Positions 35,369 through 44,494 of a stretch of DNA of 64,000 nt are shown piece after piece. A program made the position numbers and the translations under genes. Source of the DNA: Streptomyces sp. BHT-5-2 (lineage in GTDB: Bacteria; Actinomycetota; Actinomycetes; Streptomycetales; Streptomycetaceae); the NCBI RefSeq assembly GCF_019774615.1, contig NZ_CP081496.1, forward strand, positions 744,001 through 808,000, in the 5' to 3' direction. A model generated the notes under the pieces. It saw nothing but the letters and a program-made list of their open reading frames with translations, ran no database searches and was not told where the DNA came from. How positions within the stretch are numbered: the first letter of the stretch is position 1; each line of letters opens with the position of its first letter.

Positions 35369-37617
35369 TCGCCGGGCCCGCGCGGCTCCGCGGCCGGGGC
35401 CTCCCCGAGGGCGCGCCTGGCCCCGGGGTGGCCCAGGGCCGCGGCCTTGCGGTACCAGGCCGTGGCCTCGGCGTCGTCGCCGGCCTTCTGGCACAGCTCG
35501 GCGAGGCGGAACGCGCCATAGGCGTCGCCGTCCTTGTAGCCCTTGAGGTACCAGGTGCGCGCTGCGACGGGGCGGCCGTGCTTTTCGAGGAGCGTGCCGA
35601 GGTTGGCCGCGTCGAAGCCGCGGCCCCGCTCGGCTTCGTCCTGGAAGAAGTTCACAGCACGCTCGACATTGTCGACGGTGAGGGGGTCGAGGTACCCGGC
35701 GGCGCACTCATCGCCCGACGCGGCCGCTCGGCGCATCCAGACATCGGCGACCTTGCCCTCGTGCCACAGCAGGTGGATGACGCCCATGTTCCGCGCCACG
35801 GGTTCGTAGCAGGCGGCGGCGGCCTCCAGGTAGCTGTCGAAGGCGCCGTGGACGTCACCCTTGCCGAGCAGCAGGTCGCCGAGCAGATGTGCCGCCTCCG
35901 GATTCCCGGCCTTCGCCCCCGCCGTGAACCAGTGCTCGGCCCGGGCCCGCAGCAGCTTCCCCAGCAGCGTCGCCGCCTCCGCGTCGCCCGCTTCGGCGGC
36001 GGTCTCCAGGAACGGCTCGGCGGCCTTCCCCTCGCCCCGCTCGGCGAGCATCCGGCCGAGCCGGCCCGCCGACTGCGGCTCCCCGGCCTCGGCCGCCCGG
36101 CGGAACCAGCGTTCGGCTTCGTCCCCCTCCCCCAGCGAATCGGCGAGCAGGCCGAGGTTGTGCAGGGCGGAGGTGTCTCCGGCGTCGGCGGCGCGTTGGA
36201 AGGCGACCCGTGCCTTCGCCGCGACGTCGGCGTATTCGTAAGCCGCGTCCGACCGGGCCGCCTCCAGGGCACAGCCCCATACCGGGCCGGGGACGTCCGG
36301 CAGTTCCTGGGCTGGAGACACCGTCTCCACGCAAAAGGGCGCGGCCCGCCAGGTATCTCCCGTGACGCGGACGAGAAGCGGCAGCAGGCCGTGACGCCGC
36401 TCGACCGCCCAGGCGAGGGCGTCCTCGGCGGACTCCCGCTCCATGCCGGTCACATCCGCGTACCCCTCGTGGACCTTGAGGAGGAGGTCCATGGGAAGGG
36501 CGCCGGTGAGGCCGCAGCGGGCGAGGTCGAGGGCGGCGCGAACCAGGGCATGGCCGCGCGGGTGGCGGTCGGCGCGACGGGCGCGCCACCACTCGTCCCA
36601 GAGGAGGGGGCCCAGGGCGAGGTACGCGGCGACGCCCTCCGACCCACTGGACGAGACGGCACCTATCAGGCGCGGATCCCCAGTACGTGCGGCCTCCCTC
36701 GCCACCCGCTCCCGCTCCGCCGGGCTCCACTCCCGGGCCAGTTCGACGATGTGGGCCAAGTCGAGGACCCGGCCGCCGGGCTGGGCGCGGCAGGCGTCGT
36801 AGGCGTCCTCCCGCATGGTGGCGACCACGACGACCTTCAGGGCCGTCAACTGGGCGAGCAGGCGCGGTTCCAGTCCGCCGTCGCCGAGGTGCTCGTCGAG
36901 GTCGTCGAGCCAGATGAGGTAGCGCTCCGGGCGGCCTTGCAGCAGTGCGGGCAGGCCGCGCAGGTCCGTGCCGCGGGGTGGCGCGAAAACCCTGCGGCCG
37001 GCCGGACCTCTGGCCATCGCCACCAGCGCCGCGCGCGACTTGCCGGTGAACGGCTCGCCGAGCAGCAGCACCAGGCCGCCGCCCACCCGTGCCTGTCCCA
37101 GCGCCGTGTCGAGTTCGTGATCACGGTCGCGGAGGACATAGCGAGGAAGGGGTGCGTGCCCATGAACACGGTGGGCGGGCCGGACACCGAAGGCGACCGG
37201 GTCCAGGTCCGCTGCCGTGGGCCAGCTCTCCGGGTCGGGGAGGGTGCCGGCGAAGCCGGAATGCGTGATGGTGATGCCGCTGATGGCGTCCGCCTGGATC
37301 ACGGGGCCGTGGGTGGTGCCGCCGGAGACGATGTTGCGGACGGCGGCGGGGCGCCCGGTGGGGGCGTGAGGCTCTGCGGACACGGAAACTGGAGCGGGCG
37401 CGGGCAACGTGTCTACAAGGGAGCGAAGTTCAGCGGCGGCCGAAGGGTCGCGCTCCAGCCGGCTGCGCAGGACGACAAGCCACCAGCCACGGGCCTGCGA
37501 CGGTTCTTCGGGCGGGCTTCCCACCAGCCCCAGCCGGGCGGCTGCCGTCCTCGCGGTCGGCCCGCCGGCCGGGTCCGCGAAATGCGCCGCCGCCCGCTTC
37601 ACCAACTCCTCGTCCAC
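35356..37617 (-). CDS. STAND-like P-loop NTPase with C-terminal Sel1/TPR repeats
   Basis: A 753-residue protein. A small helical N-terminal region (about 1-75) precedes a beta motif NIVSGGTTHGPVIQADAISG (95-114) that I recall as recurrent in streptomycete NTPase/effector-associated proteins. The NTPase has Walker A GEPFTGKSRA (187-196) and Walker B YLIWLDDLDE (233-242). From about 465 to 740 there are seven or more Sel1-like/TPR repeats (ALHNLGLLADSLGEGDEAERWFRRAAEAG and relatives). The architecture fits a signalling STAND ATPase: sensor repeats plus a switch. GTG 37617 follows GAGGGG. A defence or regulatory role is possible; function not recognised. Confidence 0.82.
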   Translation of the reverse strand: MDEELVKRAAAHFADPAGGPTARTAAARLGLVGSPPEEPSQARGWWLVVLRSRLERDPSAAAELRSLVDTLPAPAPVSVSAEPHAPTGRPAAVRNIVSGGTTHGPVIQADAISGITITHSGFAGTLPDPESWPTAADLDPVAFGVRPAHRVHGHAPLPRYVLRDRDHELDTALGQARVGGGLVLLLGEPFTGKSRAALVAMARGPAGRRVFAPPRGTDLRGLPALLQGRPERYLIWLDDLDEHLGDGGLEPRLLAQLTALKVVVVATMREDAYDACRAQPGGRVLDLAHIVELAREWSPAERERVAREAARTGDPRLIGAVSSSGSEGVAAYLALGPLLWDEWWRARRADRHPRGHALVRAALDLARCGLTGALPMDLLLKVHEGYADVTGMERESAEDALAWAVERRHGLLPLLVRVTGDTWRAAPFCVETVSPAQELPDVPGPVWGCALEAARSDAAYEYADVAAKARVAFQRAADAGDTSALHNLGLLADSLGEGDEAERWFRRAAEAGEPQSAGRLGRMLAERGEGKAAEPFLETAAEAGDAEAATLLGKLLRARAEHWFTAGAKAGNPEAAHLLGDLLLGKGDVHGAFDSYLEAAAACYEPVARNMGVIHLLWHEGKVADVWMRRAAASGDECAAGYLDPLTVDNVERAVNFFQDEAERGRGFDAANLGTLLEKHGRPVAARTWYLKGYKDGDAYGAFRLAELCQKAGDDAEATAWYRKAAALGHPGARRALGEAPAAEPRGPGDQSR

Positions 37618-37656
37618 CCAAGCCCCTCCCCCTCAACTCCCGTCCCCCCAACGGTA

Positions 37657-38679
37657 CTAACCGGTTCCTCTCTCGGCCGCCACCACCGCGTCCCGATAGG
37701 CGCGGGCCGCGGCGCGCAGGGCCGCCTCCGGGTCCACGCCCTCGGACTCGGCACGGACGGCCAGGGAGAGGAGTTCGTAGCCGATGCCCGGGCCGGAAGG
37801 CATGGGCACGTCCAGGCCCGCCGTGCGGGCGCGGGAGGCGAGCTTGGCGGCCAGGGCGAGGCCGGGCTGGGCCAGCGGGATGCCCTCGGTGACCGAGTCG
37901 CGCTGCTTTTCCTCGGCCTTGGTGCGGAGCCAGTGGGCCTTGACGTCCTCGGGAGTCTCGGCGGCCTCGTCGCCGAAGACGTGGGGGTGGCGGTGGAGCA
38001 GCTTCTCGACGAGGGTGCCGGCCACGTCGTCGACGGAGAACGGGGCGTCGGGGTCGTCCTGGGCGATCCGGGCGTGGAAGACGACCTGGAGGAGGACGTC
38101 GCCCAGCTCCTCGCGGAGCGCGTCGCGGTCGCCCTCCTCGATGGCCTCGACCAGCTCGTACGCCTCCTCGATGCCGTACTTGGCGAGGTCGCGGTGGGTG
38201 CGGATGCTGCTCCAGGGGCACTCGGCGCGGATCTGGTCCATGACCTGGACGAGGTCGAGCAGGCGGGCGCCGGGGAGGTCGTAGGAGCCGGGCAGCAGTT
38301 CCAGGTCGGGCATGGTCTCGCGGCCGGAGCCGGCGAGCCGGGCCAGGCCGTCGGTGAGGGCGCTCTCGCCGTCGGCGGAGGTGAGGACGACGGCGGTGCG
38401 GGCGCCGGGGACGATGTCGTCGACCAGTTCGCGGGCGGTCGGGGCGGCGACCTCCACCGTGACGCCGGCCTCGCGGAGGTAGGGCAGCTGGGGGTGGTCG
38501 GCGTCGGCGCACAGTACGCGGTCGGCGGTGCGCAGGGCCTGCCAGGCGGGCCAGGAGAGCAGGCCGGGGGCGACCCGGTGGCTGGTCGTGAGCAGGACCA
38601 GGCGGCCGGTGTCCGTGCCGGCGCCCTCGGGGCGGGGGGCGGCGGCAGCAGGGGTGGCGTCAGCGGCGTCAGCGTTCAC
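37657..38679 (-). CDS. mazG: Nucleoside triphosphate pyrophosphohydrolase (MazG)
   Basis: A 340-residue protein. An N-terminal domain of about 115 residues (RLVLLTTSHRVAPGLLSWPAWQAL) is typical of the actinobacterial form. A MazG core follows: LLDLVQVMDQIRAECPW, EEAYELVEAIEEGDRDALREELGDVLLQVVFHARI (the E-x-x-E...E-x-x-D metal-binding set) and DDVAGTLVEKLLHRHPHVFGDE. It hydrolyses noncanonical or excess NTPs to NMP and pyrophosphate. GTG 38679 (NADAADATP) is chosen; an upstream GTG at 38703 is possible. No clear RBS, so the message may be leaderless. Confidence 0.9.
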   Translation of the reverse strand: MNADAADATPAAAAPRPEGAGTDTGRLVLLTTSHRVAPGLLSWPAWQALRTADRVLCADADHPQLPYLREAGVTVEVAAPTARELVDDIVPGARTAVVLTSADGESALTDGLARLAGSGRETMPDLELLPGSYDLPGARLLDLVQVMDQIRAECPWSSIRTHRDLAKYGIEEAYELVEAIEEGDRDALREELGDVLLQVVFHARIAQDDPDAPFSVDDVAGTLVEKLLHRHPHVFGDEAAETPEDVKAHWLRTKAEEKQRDSVTEGIPLAQPGLALAAKLASRARTAGLDVPMPSGPGIGYELLSLAVRAESEGVDPEAALRAAARAYRDAVVAAERGTG

Positions 38680-38757
38680 GTAAATGAACGTAACGCACGG
38701 CACCGACAGTGCTCCGGCGGCCCGCTCCCCGCCCCGCCCGCTCCGAGGGGCCGGGGG

Positions 38758-39396
38758 TCACGCGTCCTGCTGCGGCGGCGCCGCCGGCGCCAGCCACGGC
38801 GTCCTGGTCTCGCCGAGGATCACCTGCCGGTCGTCCCAGGTGCCGTAGCGGGGGTTGACGTCGACGCCCATGGCGCGGGAGGTCCTGGACAGCGCCTCGA
38901 CGAGTTTGCGCTGGCCGTCGGGGCGGCCGCGGTCGGCGTGCAGGTGCTCGGCGAGGCCGTCGATGAGGAGCTGGTTGCGGACCACCTGGTCGATCTGGTC
39001 GGGGGCGGTGCCCTGCTGGAGCCACATCGTCCGCAACCGGGCGGCGCCGCCGGCCCGTTCCTCCGCCTCCGCCCGGGCCTTCTGGATGTCGGCGCGGGTG
39101 ACCGTGACCCCGGCGTCGCGGGCGGCGCGGGCCAGCACCTCGTCGAAGATCATGCCGTTGAGGGTGGAGGGGCCGAGCCGGCCGGTGTTCGTGATCAGTT
39201 CCTTGCCCTGCGGGGACGCGGCCTGGGCGGCGCGGATGTCCTTGACCCGGCCCTGGAGCGCGGCGACGGTGATCCGCTTGCCGTCCACGATGGCGGCGGC
39301 GCCCGGGTGGGCGTCGGTGCCGCAGGCGGTGAGCAGCGGGGTCGCGGCCAGCAGCGCGGCGGCGGAAACGGAGAGCGCGGTCCTTCGGCGGAACAC
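38758..39396 (-). CDS. SurA N-terminal-domain lipoprotein (chaperone-like)
   Basis: A 212-residue lipoprotein. The signal peptide ends in lipobox LLTAC (Cys about 25). A SurA-type N-terminal domain (AAAIVDGKRITVAALQGRVKDIRAA...NTGRLGPSTLNGMIFDEVLARAARDAGVTVTRADI) follows, with no PPIase (parvulin) domain. It is probably an extracytoplasmic folding factor. GTG 39396 has GGGAGG five bases upstream. From memory, such a gene accompanies mazG and mfd in streptomycetes; here mfd is ~9 kb further on, separated by five genes or gene remnants. Confidence 0.85.
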   Translation of the reverse strand: MFRRRTALSVSAAALLAATPLLTACGTDAHPGAAAIVDGKRITVAALQGRVKDIRAAQAASPQGKELITNTGRLGPSTLNGMIFDEVLARAARDAGVTVTRADIQKARAEAEERAGGAARLRTMWLQQGTAPDQIDQVVRNQLLIDGLAEHLHADRGRPDGQRKLVEALSRTSRAMGVDVNPRYGTWDDRQVILGETRTPWLAPAAPPQQDA

Positions 39397-39569
39397 TTGG
39401 CCTCCCGGCGGATGCAGATCGTGCGACGGAGTGATGACCTAGGTACGACCTTCGGTGATCGATGCTAGGGAGTCGGCGTGGCGCGGGCCACTGCTTCGGG
39501 CAACGAGCCGCACGGGGCTCGGTTCCGGCGTGGCCCGCCCGGATGGCGCACCGCCGCGCCGCGCACCCG

Positions 39570-41255
39570 TCAACCCTGCATCTGCGCCAGCCAGTACAGG
39601 GTCCGGCGGATCTCCGTGGGGAAGGCGTGGTGCGGGCCGTGCAGGCGCTCGGCGTCGTGGAGGAGGCGGGAGAGGGTCTCCTTGGCGGCGCCGTGTTCGC
39701 CCTGGGCCAGCAGCAGGTGACCGATGGAGCGGCGGATTTCGAGCGGGCGGACGGGGTCGTCGGCGTAGTGCTCGAAATACGGGAGGAGGGCGCGGTACTC
39801 CTCCAGGGCCTGGGCGACCTCGCCGAGCTGTTCCAGGCACTGGGCGGCGTCGTGGTGGAACTGGAGGGCCTGGCGGGTGGCGCCGGCCCCGGACTCCTTG
39901 GCGTACTGCTCGGCCAGGATGCGGAGTTCGGGCAGGGCGCGGCGGTACTGGCCGTCGTCCATGAGGGTCGCCGCGTACTGCTTGCGGAGGGTGCGGACGA
40001 CCGGGGAGTGCGGGCCGTGGCGTTCGGCGGCGGCCGGGAGGATGCCGCCGAGGATGTCCACGGCGCGGGTGATGCGGCCCTGGTCGAGGAGGAGTTTGAC
40101 CTCGTCGACGGCGGCGGCGACGTCCGGGCCGGAGGAGGCGGACGGACGCGGGTCGGCGGGGGCGGCGCCCGGCTCGGGCGGGGCCGGGGGCCGGGGTGCG
40201 GACGGCGGGGAGGCCCAGGGGGCGTTGCCGGCGAGGGAGGCGCGGGGGTCCTGGGCGGCCGGGGCGGGGGCCGGCTCGGGGACGCGTGGGGTGGCCAACA
40301 CCGTCGGGGTGGGCGCGGGCGCCGGGGAGCCGGCGGCACGGGCCGGCCAGGGGGCGTGCGGCTGGCAGAACGGGCGGGTGGGGTCCATCGGTGCCAACGG
40401 GGCGCGCGGGCCGCCGGAGGACGTGGGCAGGAGGGGGGCGAGGGCCGCGTAGACCTCCTGGGCGTCGGCGGGGCGGGCCCGGGGGTCCTTGCGGAGCAGG
40501 TGCAGGACGAGCGCTTCGAGGGCCTCGGGGACGTCGGGGCGGAGCCGGCGGACCGGGACCGGCTCCTCGTGGAGGTGCCGGTGCAGGACGCCCAGGGCGG
40601 TGGAACCGGCGAACGGGACCTGGCCGCTGAGGAGTTCGTGCAGCAGCACCCCGAGGGCGTAGAGGTCGGTGTACGGGCCGACGGCGCCGCCCATGGCCTG
40701 TTCGGGCGCCATGTAGGCGGGGCTGCCGATGGGCGAGCCGGTGTGGGTGAGGCGGGTGGTGTCGGTGTCCAGGGCGGAGGCGATGCCCAGGTCCAGGACG
40801 ACCAGGGAGCCGTCCGGCCGGATCATGACGTTGCGGGGCTTGAGGTCCCGGTGGACGATCGGCACCGCGTGCACCGCGGCCAGTACGGCGCACAGTTGGG
40901 CGGCGACGGAGACCGCCCACGGCCAGGGGTAGGGGTCGTGCTCGGCGAGGTGGTCGGAGAGGTCGGCGCCGTCGACGTACTGCATGACGAGGTAGAGGTC
41001 CTCGTCGTCGCTGCCGGCGTCGTGGACGGTGACGAGTCCGGGGTGGTCGACCTGCGCAGTGACCCGGCACTCGCGGACGAAGCGGCGGCGCATCTCCTCG
41101 CCGTCGGGGGTGCCGGCGACCCGGTCGGGGCGGAGCAGCTTGACGCCGACCCGGCGGTCCAGGCGGCGGTCGTAGCCGATCCAGACCTGGCCCATGCCGC
41201 CCTGGCCGAGCAGGACGGAGAGTTCGTAGCGGTCGGCGATGACCCGGCCGTTCAC
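39570..41255 (-). CDS. Serine/threonine protein kinase with C-terminal TPR-like region
   Basis: A 561-residue soluble kinase. The kinase domain (about 8-275) has GQGGMGQVW, the ATP-anchoring Lys about 39 in VGVKLLRP, catalytic HRDLKPRN (Asp about 137), DLG in place of DFG, and SPAYMAPEQ. A Pro/Ala-rich linker (about 285-395) leads to a helical tail (about 400-561, with TPR-like VDEVKLLLDQGRITRAVDILGGILP and YRRALPELRILAEQYAKE). No membrane helix or PASTA domain. GTG 41255 follows GGAGGG and overlaps the upstream stop (GTGA), so it is coupled to the membrane-protein gene. Confidence 0.92.
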   Translation of the reverse strand: MNGRVIADRYELSVLLGQGGMGQVWIGYDRRLDRRVGVKLLRPDRVAGTPDGEEMRRRFVRECRVTAQVDHPGLVTVHDAGSDDEDLYLVMQYVDGADLSDHLAEHDPYPWPWAVSVAAQLCAVLAAVHAVPIVHRDLKPRNVMIRPDGSLVVLDLGIASALDTDTTRLTHTGSPIGSPAYMAPEQAMGGAVGPYTDLYALGVLLHELLSGQVPFAGSTALGVLHRHLHEEPVPVRRLRPDVPEALEALVLHLLRKDPRARPADAQEVYAALAPLLPTSSGGPRAPLAPMDPTRPFCQPHAPWPARAAGSPAPAPTPTVLATPRVPEPAPAPAAQDPRASLAGNAPWASPPSAPRPPAPPEPGAAPADPRPSASSGPDVAAAVDEVKLLLDQGRITRAVDILGGILPAAAERHGPHSPVVRTLRKQYAATLMDDGQYRRALPELRILAEQYAKESGAGATRQALQFHHDAAQCLEQLGEVAQALEEYRALLPYFEHYADDPVRPLEIRRSIGHLLLAQGEHGAAKETLSRLLHDAERLHGPHHAFPTEIRRTLYWLAQMQG

Positions 41256-41923
41256 CGGCCCTCCTTGCGGAGGTAGTCGCTCAGTTCGTCGAGTTCGGCG
41301 CGGACCTGGTCGATGCGCTGGGGCGACGAGGGGCGGTGTCCGGGTGACGGGTGGGGCTGCGACGGCTGCTGGGGCTGCGGCGGCTGATGCGGCTGGTGGG
41401 CCCGGGCGCCGGCGGTCGTGGCGTACGGGTTCACCGGGGGCGCGGCCATGGGCCCGGTACCCGGGGCCGCGTAGGGCGGCCGGGTCTCCTGGAGGTGCAG
41501 GGGCGGGTGCGGGTGGTGCACGGGCGGCGGGGCGTAGGGGTGGGGGAAGGCCCCTGCCGGGTAGGGCGGCGGGAGGACCGGGCCTGCGGCGTGCGCCCGT
41601 TCGGCGCGGAGGTCGACGACGAGGTAGTACGCCACGACGGCGGCTATCTGGAGCAGCAGGAGGGCGACGCCCACGTTGGTGCGCCAGTCGTCCTCCGGGA
41701 AGCTGACGATCAGTACGGAGGTGCCGAGGAACAGCCCCAGGTCGGCGGCGAACAGCCACCAGCCCAGCGGCCGGCGCTGCACGAGCGCGGCCCGCAGCAT
41801 CGCGGCCCAGGACAGGAAGCCCAGGCTGAGCACCGTGGCGGCCACGAAGACCACCCGCAGGGCGAGGACCGTCCCGCGCGCCGGGGGACGGTGCACCGGC
41901 GGGGCCGGGACTGGGCCGTGCAT
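41252..41923 (-). CDS. Small integral membrane protein with Pro/His-rich tail
   Basis: A 223-residue protein. Three hydrophobic segments (about 18-42, 54-72 and 83-104) precede a Pro/His/Tyr/Gln-rich cytoplasmic tail with several HPxP units, and a charged C-terminal helix (SSPQRIDQVRAELDELSDYLRKEGR). AGGAGCAGTG precedes ATG 41923. Its stop overlaps the kinase start, so the two are co-translated; it may be a membrane partner or substrate of the kinase. Function not recognised. Confidence 0.78.
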   Translation of the reverse strand: MHGPVPAPPVHRPPARGTVLALRVVFVAATVLSLGFLSWAAMLRAALVQRRPLGWWLFAADLGLFLGTSVLIVSFPEDDWRTNVGVALLLLQIAAVVAYYLVVDLRAERAHAAGPVLPPPYPAGAFPHPYAPPPVHHPHPPLHLQETRPPYAAPGTGPMAAPPVNPYATTAGARAHQPHQPPQPQQPSQPHPSPGHRPSSPQRIDQVRAELDELSDYLRKEGR

Positions 41924-42099
41924 CACTGCTCCTGATGGATCGTTCGTGGCCGGGGACCGGGCCTCGGCGGCCGCCTGCGCGCCGCGGCGGCCGGGCCGGT
42001 GCGCGCACGTGTCTGCGAGCGTATATACGACGCCGCGCCCGCGTGCAGGGTTGTACGGAATGTGTCCGCGATCCACCGGTCCCCAGTGCCGACCGGGGC

Positions 42100-44292
42100 T
42101 CAGCCGGGCTCGACCGTGCCGTCCGTGAGGCCGTCGTGGAGTCCTTGGACGAGCTGCTCGCCGAGCCGGGAGGCCAGTCGCAGGGCGCTTTCGAAGGCGG
42201 CGAGGTCGGCGAAGCGGCGGCCGTAGCGGCGCTGTTCGGCCAGCGGCAGGCGGGGCAGCTGGAGGCGGCGGACGTCGAGCCGGGTGGCGGTGGAGGCGTA
42301 GCTGCTGGCCTGGCGGTTGTTGGCGGTGCCGCGCAGGAAGCCGGCCAGGAACCAGGGGTCGAGGGCGGCGGTGTCGGGGCGCAGCAGGGTGAGGTTGCGG
42401 CCGAGGGCGGCGCCGGCGGTGGCCTCGTCGACGACCCGGGCGGTGGCGCCGCCGCCCAGGACCGGGACGACCACGTCGCCCTCCTGGACGAGGACGGGCT
42501 CCTCGGGGGGCGTGCCGGCGGGGGTTTCGGGGAGCGTGCCGGAGGGGGCGAGGCCGCCGAGGACGTCGTGGTCGGTGAGGACGGCGGGGGCCGGCTCGGG
42601 CCCGGCGGTGCCGGCGCCGCCGGCGCGCAGCACGAGGGCGCCGGAGCGGGCGAGTTCGCCGACGGTGGTCTGCGGCCAGCGGGCGGTGGCCGCCCCGGGG
42701 GCGGTGGTGTCGGTGCCCGGGAGCGGGGTGAGTTCGGCGGTGCGGGCCAGGGTCGCGGTGAGGCGGTCGTGGACGCGGGCGAGTTCGGCGGGGCCGCCGG
42801 CCGCGGCGGGCGGCGGCAGGTGCCGGGCGGGGGCGAGGTCGACGTCGTCGCCGAGGAGGTCGATGGCGGCCAGCGAGCGGCGGACGCCGGGCACCTCCTC
42901 GATCCCGCCGTCGCGGTCGAAGTCCCGCCAGGCGTCCAGGGCGGTGGCCCGTACGGACTGCCAGTCGAGCTTGTCGCGGCCCGGTCCGGCGGGGGCCGCG
43001 GTGTCGACGACGAGCAGCTGCGGGACCGGCGGGGTCCGGCCGCCGGGCTTGCGCAGCACCCACAGGTGCAGCGGGATGTTGTTGGGCGGGGCGGCGCCGG
43101 CGGGCAGGGCGATGACCGCGCGCAGGGCGCCGCGGCGCAGCAGGTCGGCGCGGATCCGGCGGCCGGAGCGGCGGGAGGCGGCGGCGGGCGGCATGAGGAG
43201 GACGGCGGTGCCGCCGGGCCGCAGCCGGGCCAACGCGTGCTGGACCCAGGCCAGTTCGGATTCGGTGCGGGCCGGGAAGCCGTACTCCCAGCGGGGGTCG
43301 TAGGCGAGTTCGTCGTGGCCCCAGTTGCGTTCGTTGAACGGCGGGTGGGCGAGGACGGCGTCGGCGGCGAGCTGCGGGAAGGCGTCGGCGCGCAGGGTGT
43401 CGGCGGCCCGGACGCGGACCTCGGCGCCGGGGGCCCGGAGGGCGAGCCGGAGCGCGGCGAGGGCGGCGAGGTCGGGGTCGACGTCCTGGCCGTGGAGGGC
43501 GGGAGCGGTGTCCCCAGAGGGGCGCTCGCCGCGCAGCGGCGCCGTTGAGGGGCGGTGGCCGGGGGGTGACGGGTGGGCCTGGTCGCGGACGGCGGTGAGG
43601 AGCGCGCCGGCGCCGCAGGCCGGGTCCAGGACGGTGCCCAACGGGCCTGCGGCGGCGGCGAGTTCGGCCATCAGGGCGGCCGGCCCCGGCGGGGTGGGGG
43701 TGTACTGGCGGGGATTGGCGTCCAGGTGGCGGCCGAGCAGGAAGCCGTACGCCTCGGCGGCGCCGTCGGTGGCGGCGAGGTCGCCGGCGGCGCGGACCAG
43801 GGCGGCGGAGTGGGCGAGGGCGGCGCGGGTCAGACCGCGCACCGGGTGCTCGGGGCCGAGCCGGCCGGTGAGGACGGATTCCAGCAGGGCGGGCAGTACG
43901 CCGGTCAGTTCGGTGTCGTCGGCGGCGGCGCGGAGCCGGCGCCAGGCGGCGGGGCGCTCCTGGACGAGCAGCAGGACGGCGCCGGCCTGGCGGAGCGCGG
44001 CGGCGGCGCCGGCGGGGTGGCCGACGAGCTGCTGCCAGACCCGTTCACGGGCCGGCACCTCGGCGAGCTTGCCCTGGTCGCGGAGCCATTGCTCGACGTC
44101 GCGGAGGGCGAAGGCGGGGCTGGTCTCGGTGCCGCCGACGGGCTTGGGGAAGTCGGCGTGGCGGCGCCGCCAGTTGCTGACCGCGGCCCGGCCCACGCCG
44201 GCGAGCCGGGCGATACCGGCGGCGGTCACCTCGGTCGGGCGGCTTCCCGCCACATCACGACCCGCGCTGTCGTCCGTCGCCTTCTCCGGCAC
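42100..44292 (-). CDS. N6-adenine DNA methylase-like protein with HTH and TRD-like C-terminus
   Basis: A 730-residue protein. The N-terminal HTH (about 22-50: VTAAGIARLAGVGRAAVSNWRRRHADFPKPVGG) precedes a type I-like methylase core. The SAM motif is DPACGAGALL (223-232). The catalytic motif position reads AHPPFNERNW (315-324), with His where N/D of (N/D)PPF is expected. The last ~200 residues resemble a target-recognition domain (VGELARSGALVLR; QASSYASTATRLDVRRLQLPRLPLAEQRRY). No separate HsdS or HsdR is adjacent. GTG 44292 has GGGAG about nine bases upstream. It may be an orphan methyltransferase or a DNA-binding derivative. Confidence 0.85.
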   Translation of the reverse strand: MPEKATDDSAGRDVAGSRPTEVTAAGIARLAGVGRAAVSNWRRRHADFPKPVGGTETSPAFALRDVEQWLRDQGKLAEVPARERVWQQLVGHPAGAAAALRQAGAVLLLVQERPAAWRRLRAAADDTELTGVLPALLESVLTGRLGPEHPVRGLTRAALAHSAALVRAAGDLAATDGAAEAYGFLLGRHLDANPRQYTPTPPGPAALMAELAAAAGPLGTVLDPACGAGALLTAVRDQAHPSPPGHRPSTAPLRGERPSGDTAPALHGQDVDPDLAALAALRLALRAPGAEVRVRAADTLRADAFPQLAADAVLAHPPFNERNWGHDELAYDPRWEYGFPARTESELAWVQHALARLRPGGTAVLLMPPAAASRRSGRRIRADLLRRGALRAVIALPAGAAPPNNIPLHLWVLRKPGGRTPPVPQLLVVDTAAPAGPGRDKLDWQSVRATALDAWRDFDRDGGIEEVPGVRRSLAAIDLLGDDVDLAPARHLPPPAAAGGPAELARVHDRLTATLARTAELTPLPGTDTTAPGAATARWPQTTVGELARSGALVLRAGGAGTAGPEPAPAVLTDHDVLGGLAPSGTLPETPAGTPPEEPVLVQEGDVVVPVLGGGATARVVDEATAGAALGRNLTLLRPDTAALDPWFLAGFLRGTANNRQASSYASTATRLDVRRLQLPRLPLAEQRRYGRRFADLAAFESALRLASRLGEQLVQGLHDGLTDGTVEPG

Positions 44293-44494
44293 CTGTGTGG
44301 CTCCCGTCCCGATGACCCCGTGACCGTTGTGTGACTCCTGTGTCGAGGAGCATACCCATGCACTGCGAACGAACCCCTTCACGGCGTGAACCTCTGCGTT
44401 TCGTGAATCCGTGTTGACTCAGTTCACAGCCTCTGTTCTTATTGACCCACCGATTCGACGGAACGACTCCAGCGCCCGGAAGGGGCCCCTTCGC

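Noticed and set aside
39570..41255. Kinase as a pseudokinase because DFG is DLG
   Set aside because: The ATP-binding Lys, HRD Asp, Asn and metal-binding Asp are all present. DLG is a common variant in actinobacterial kinases.
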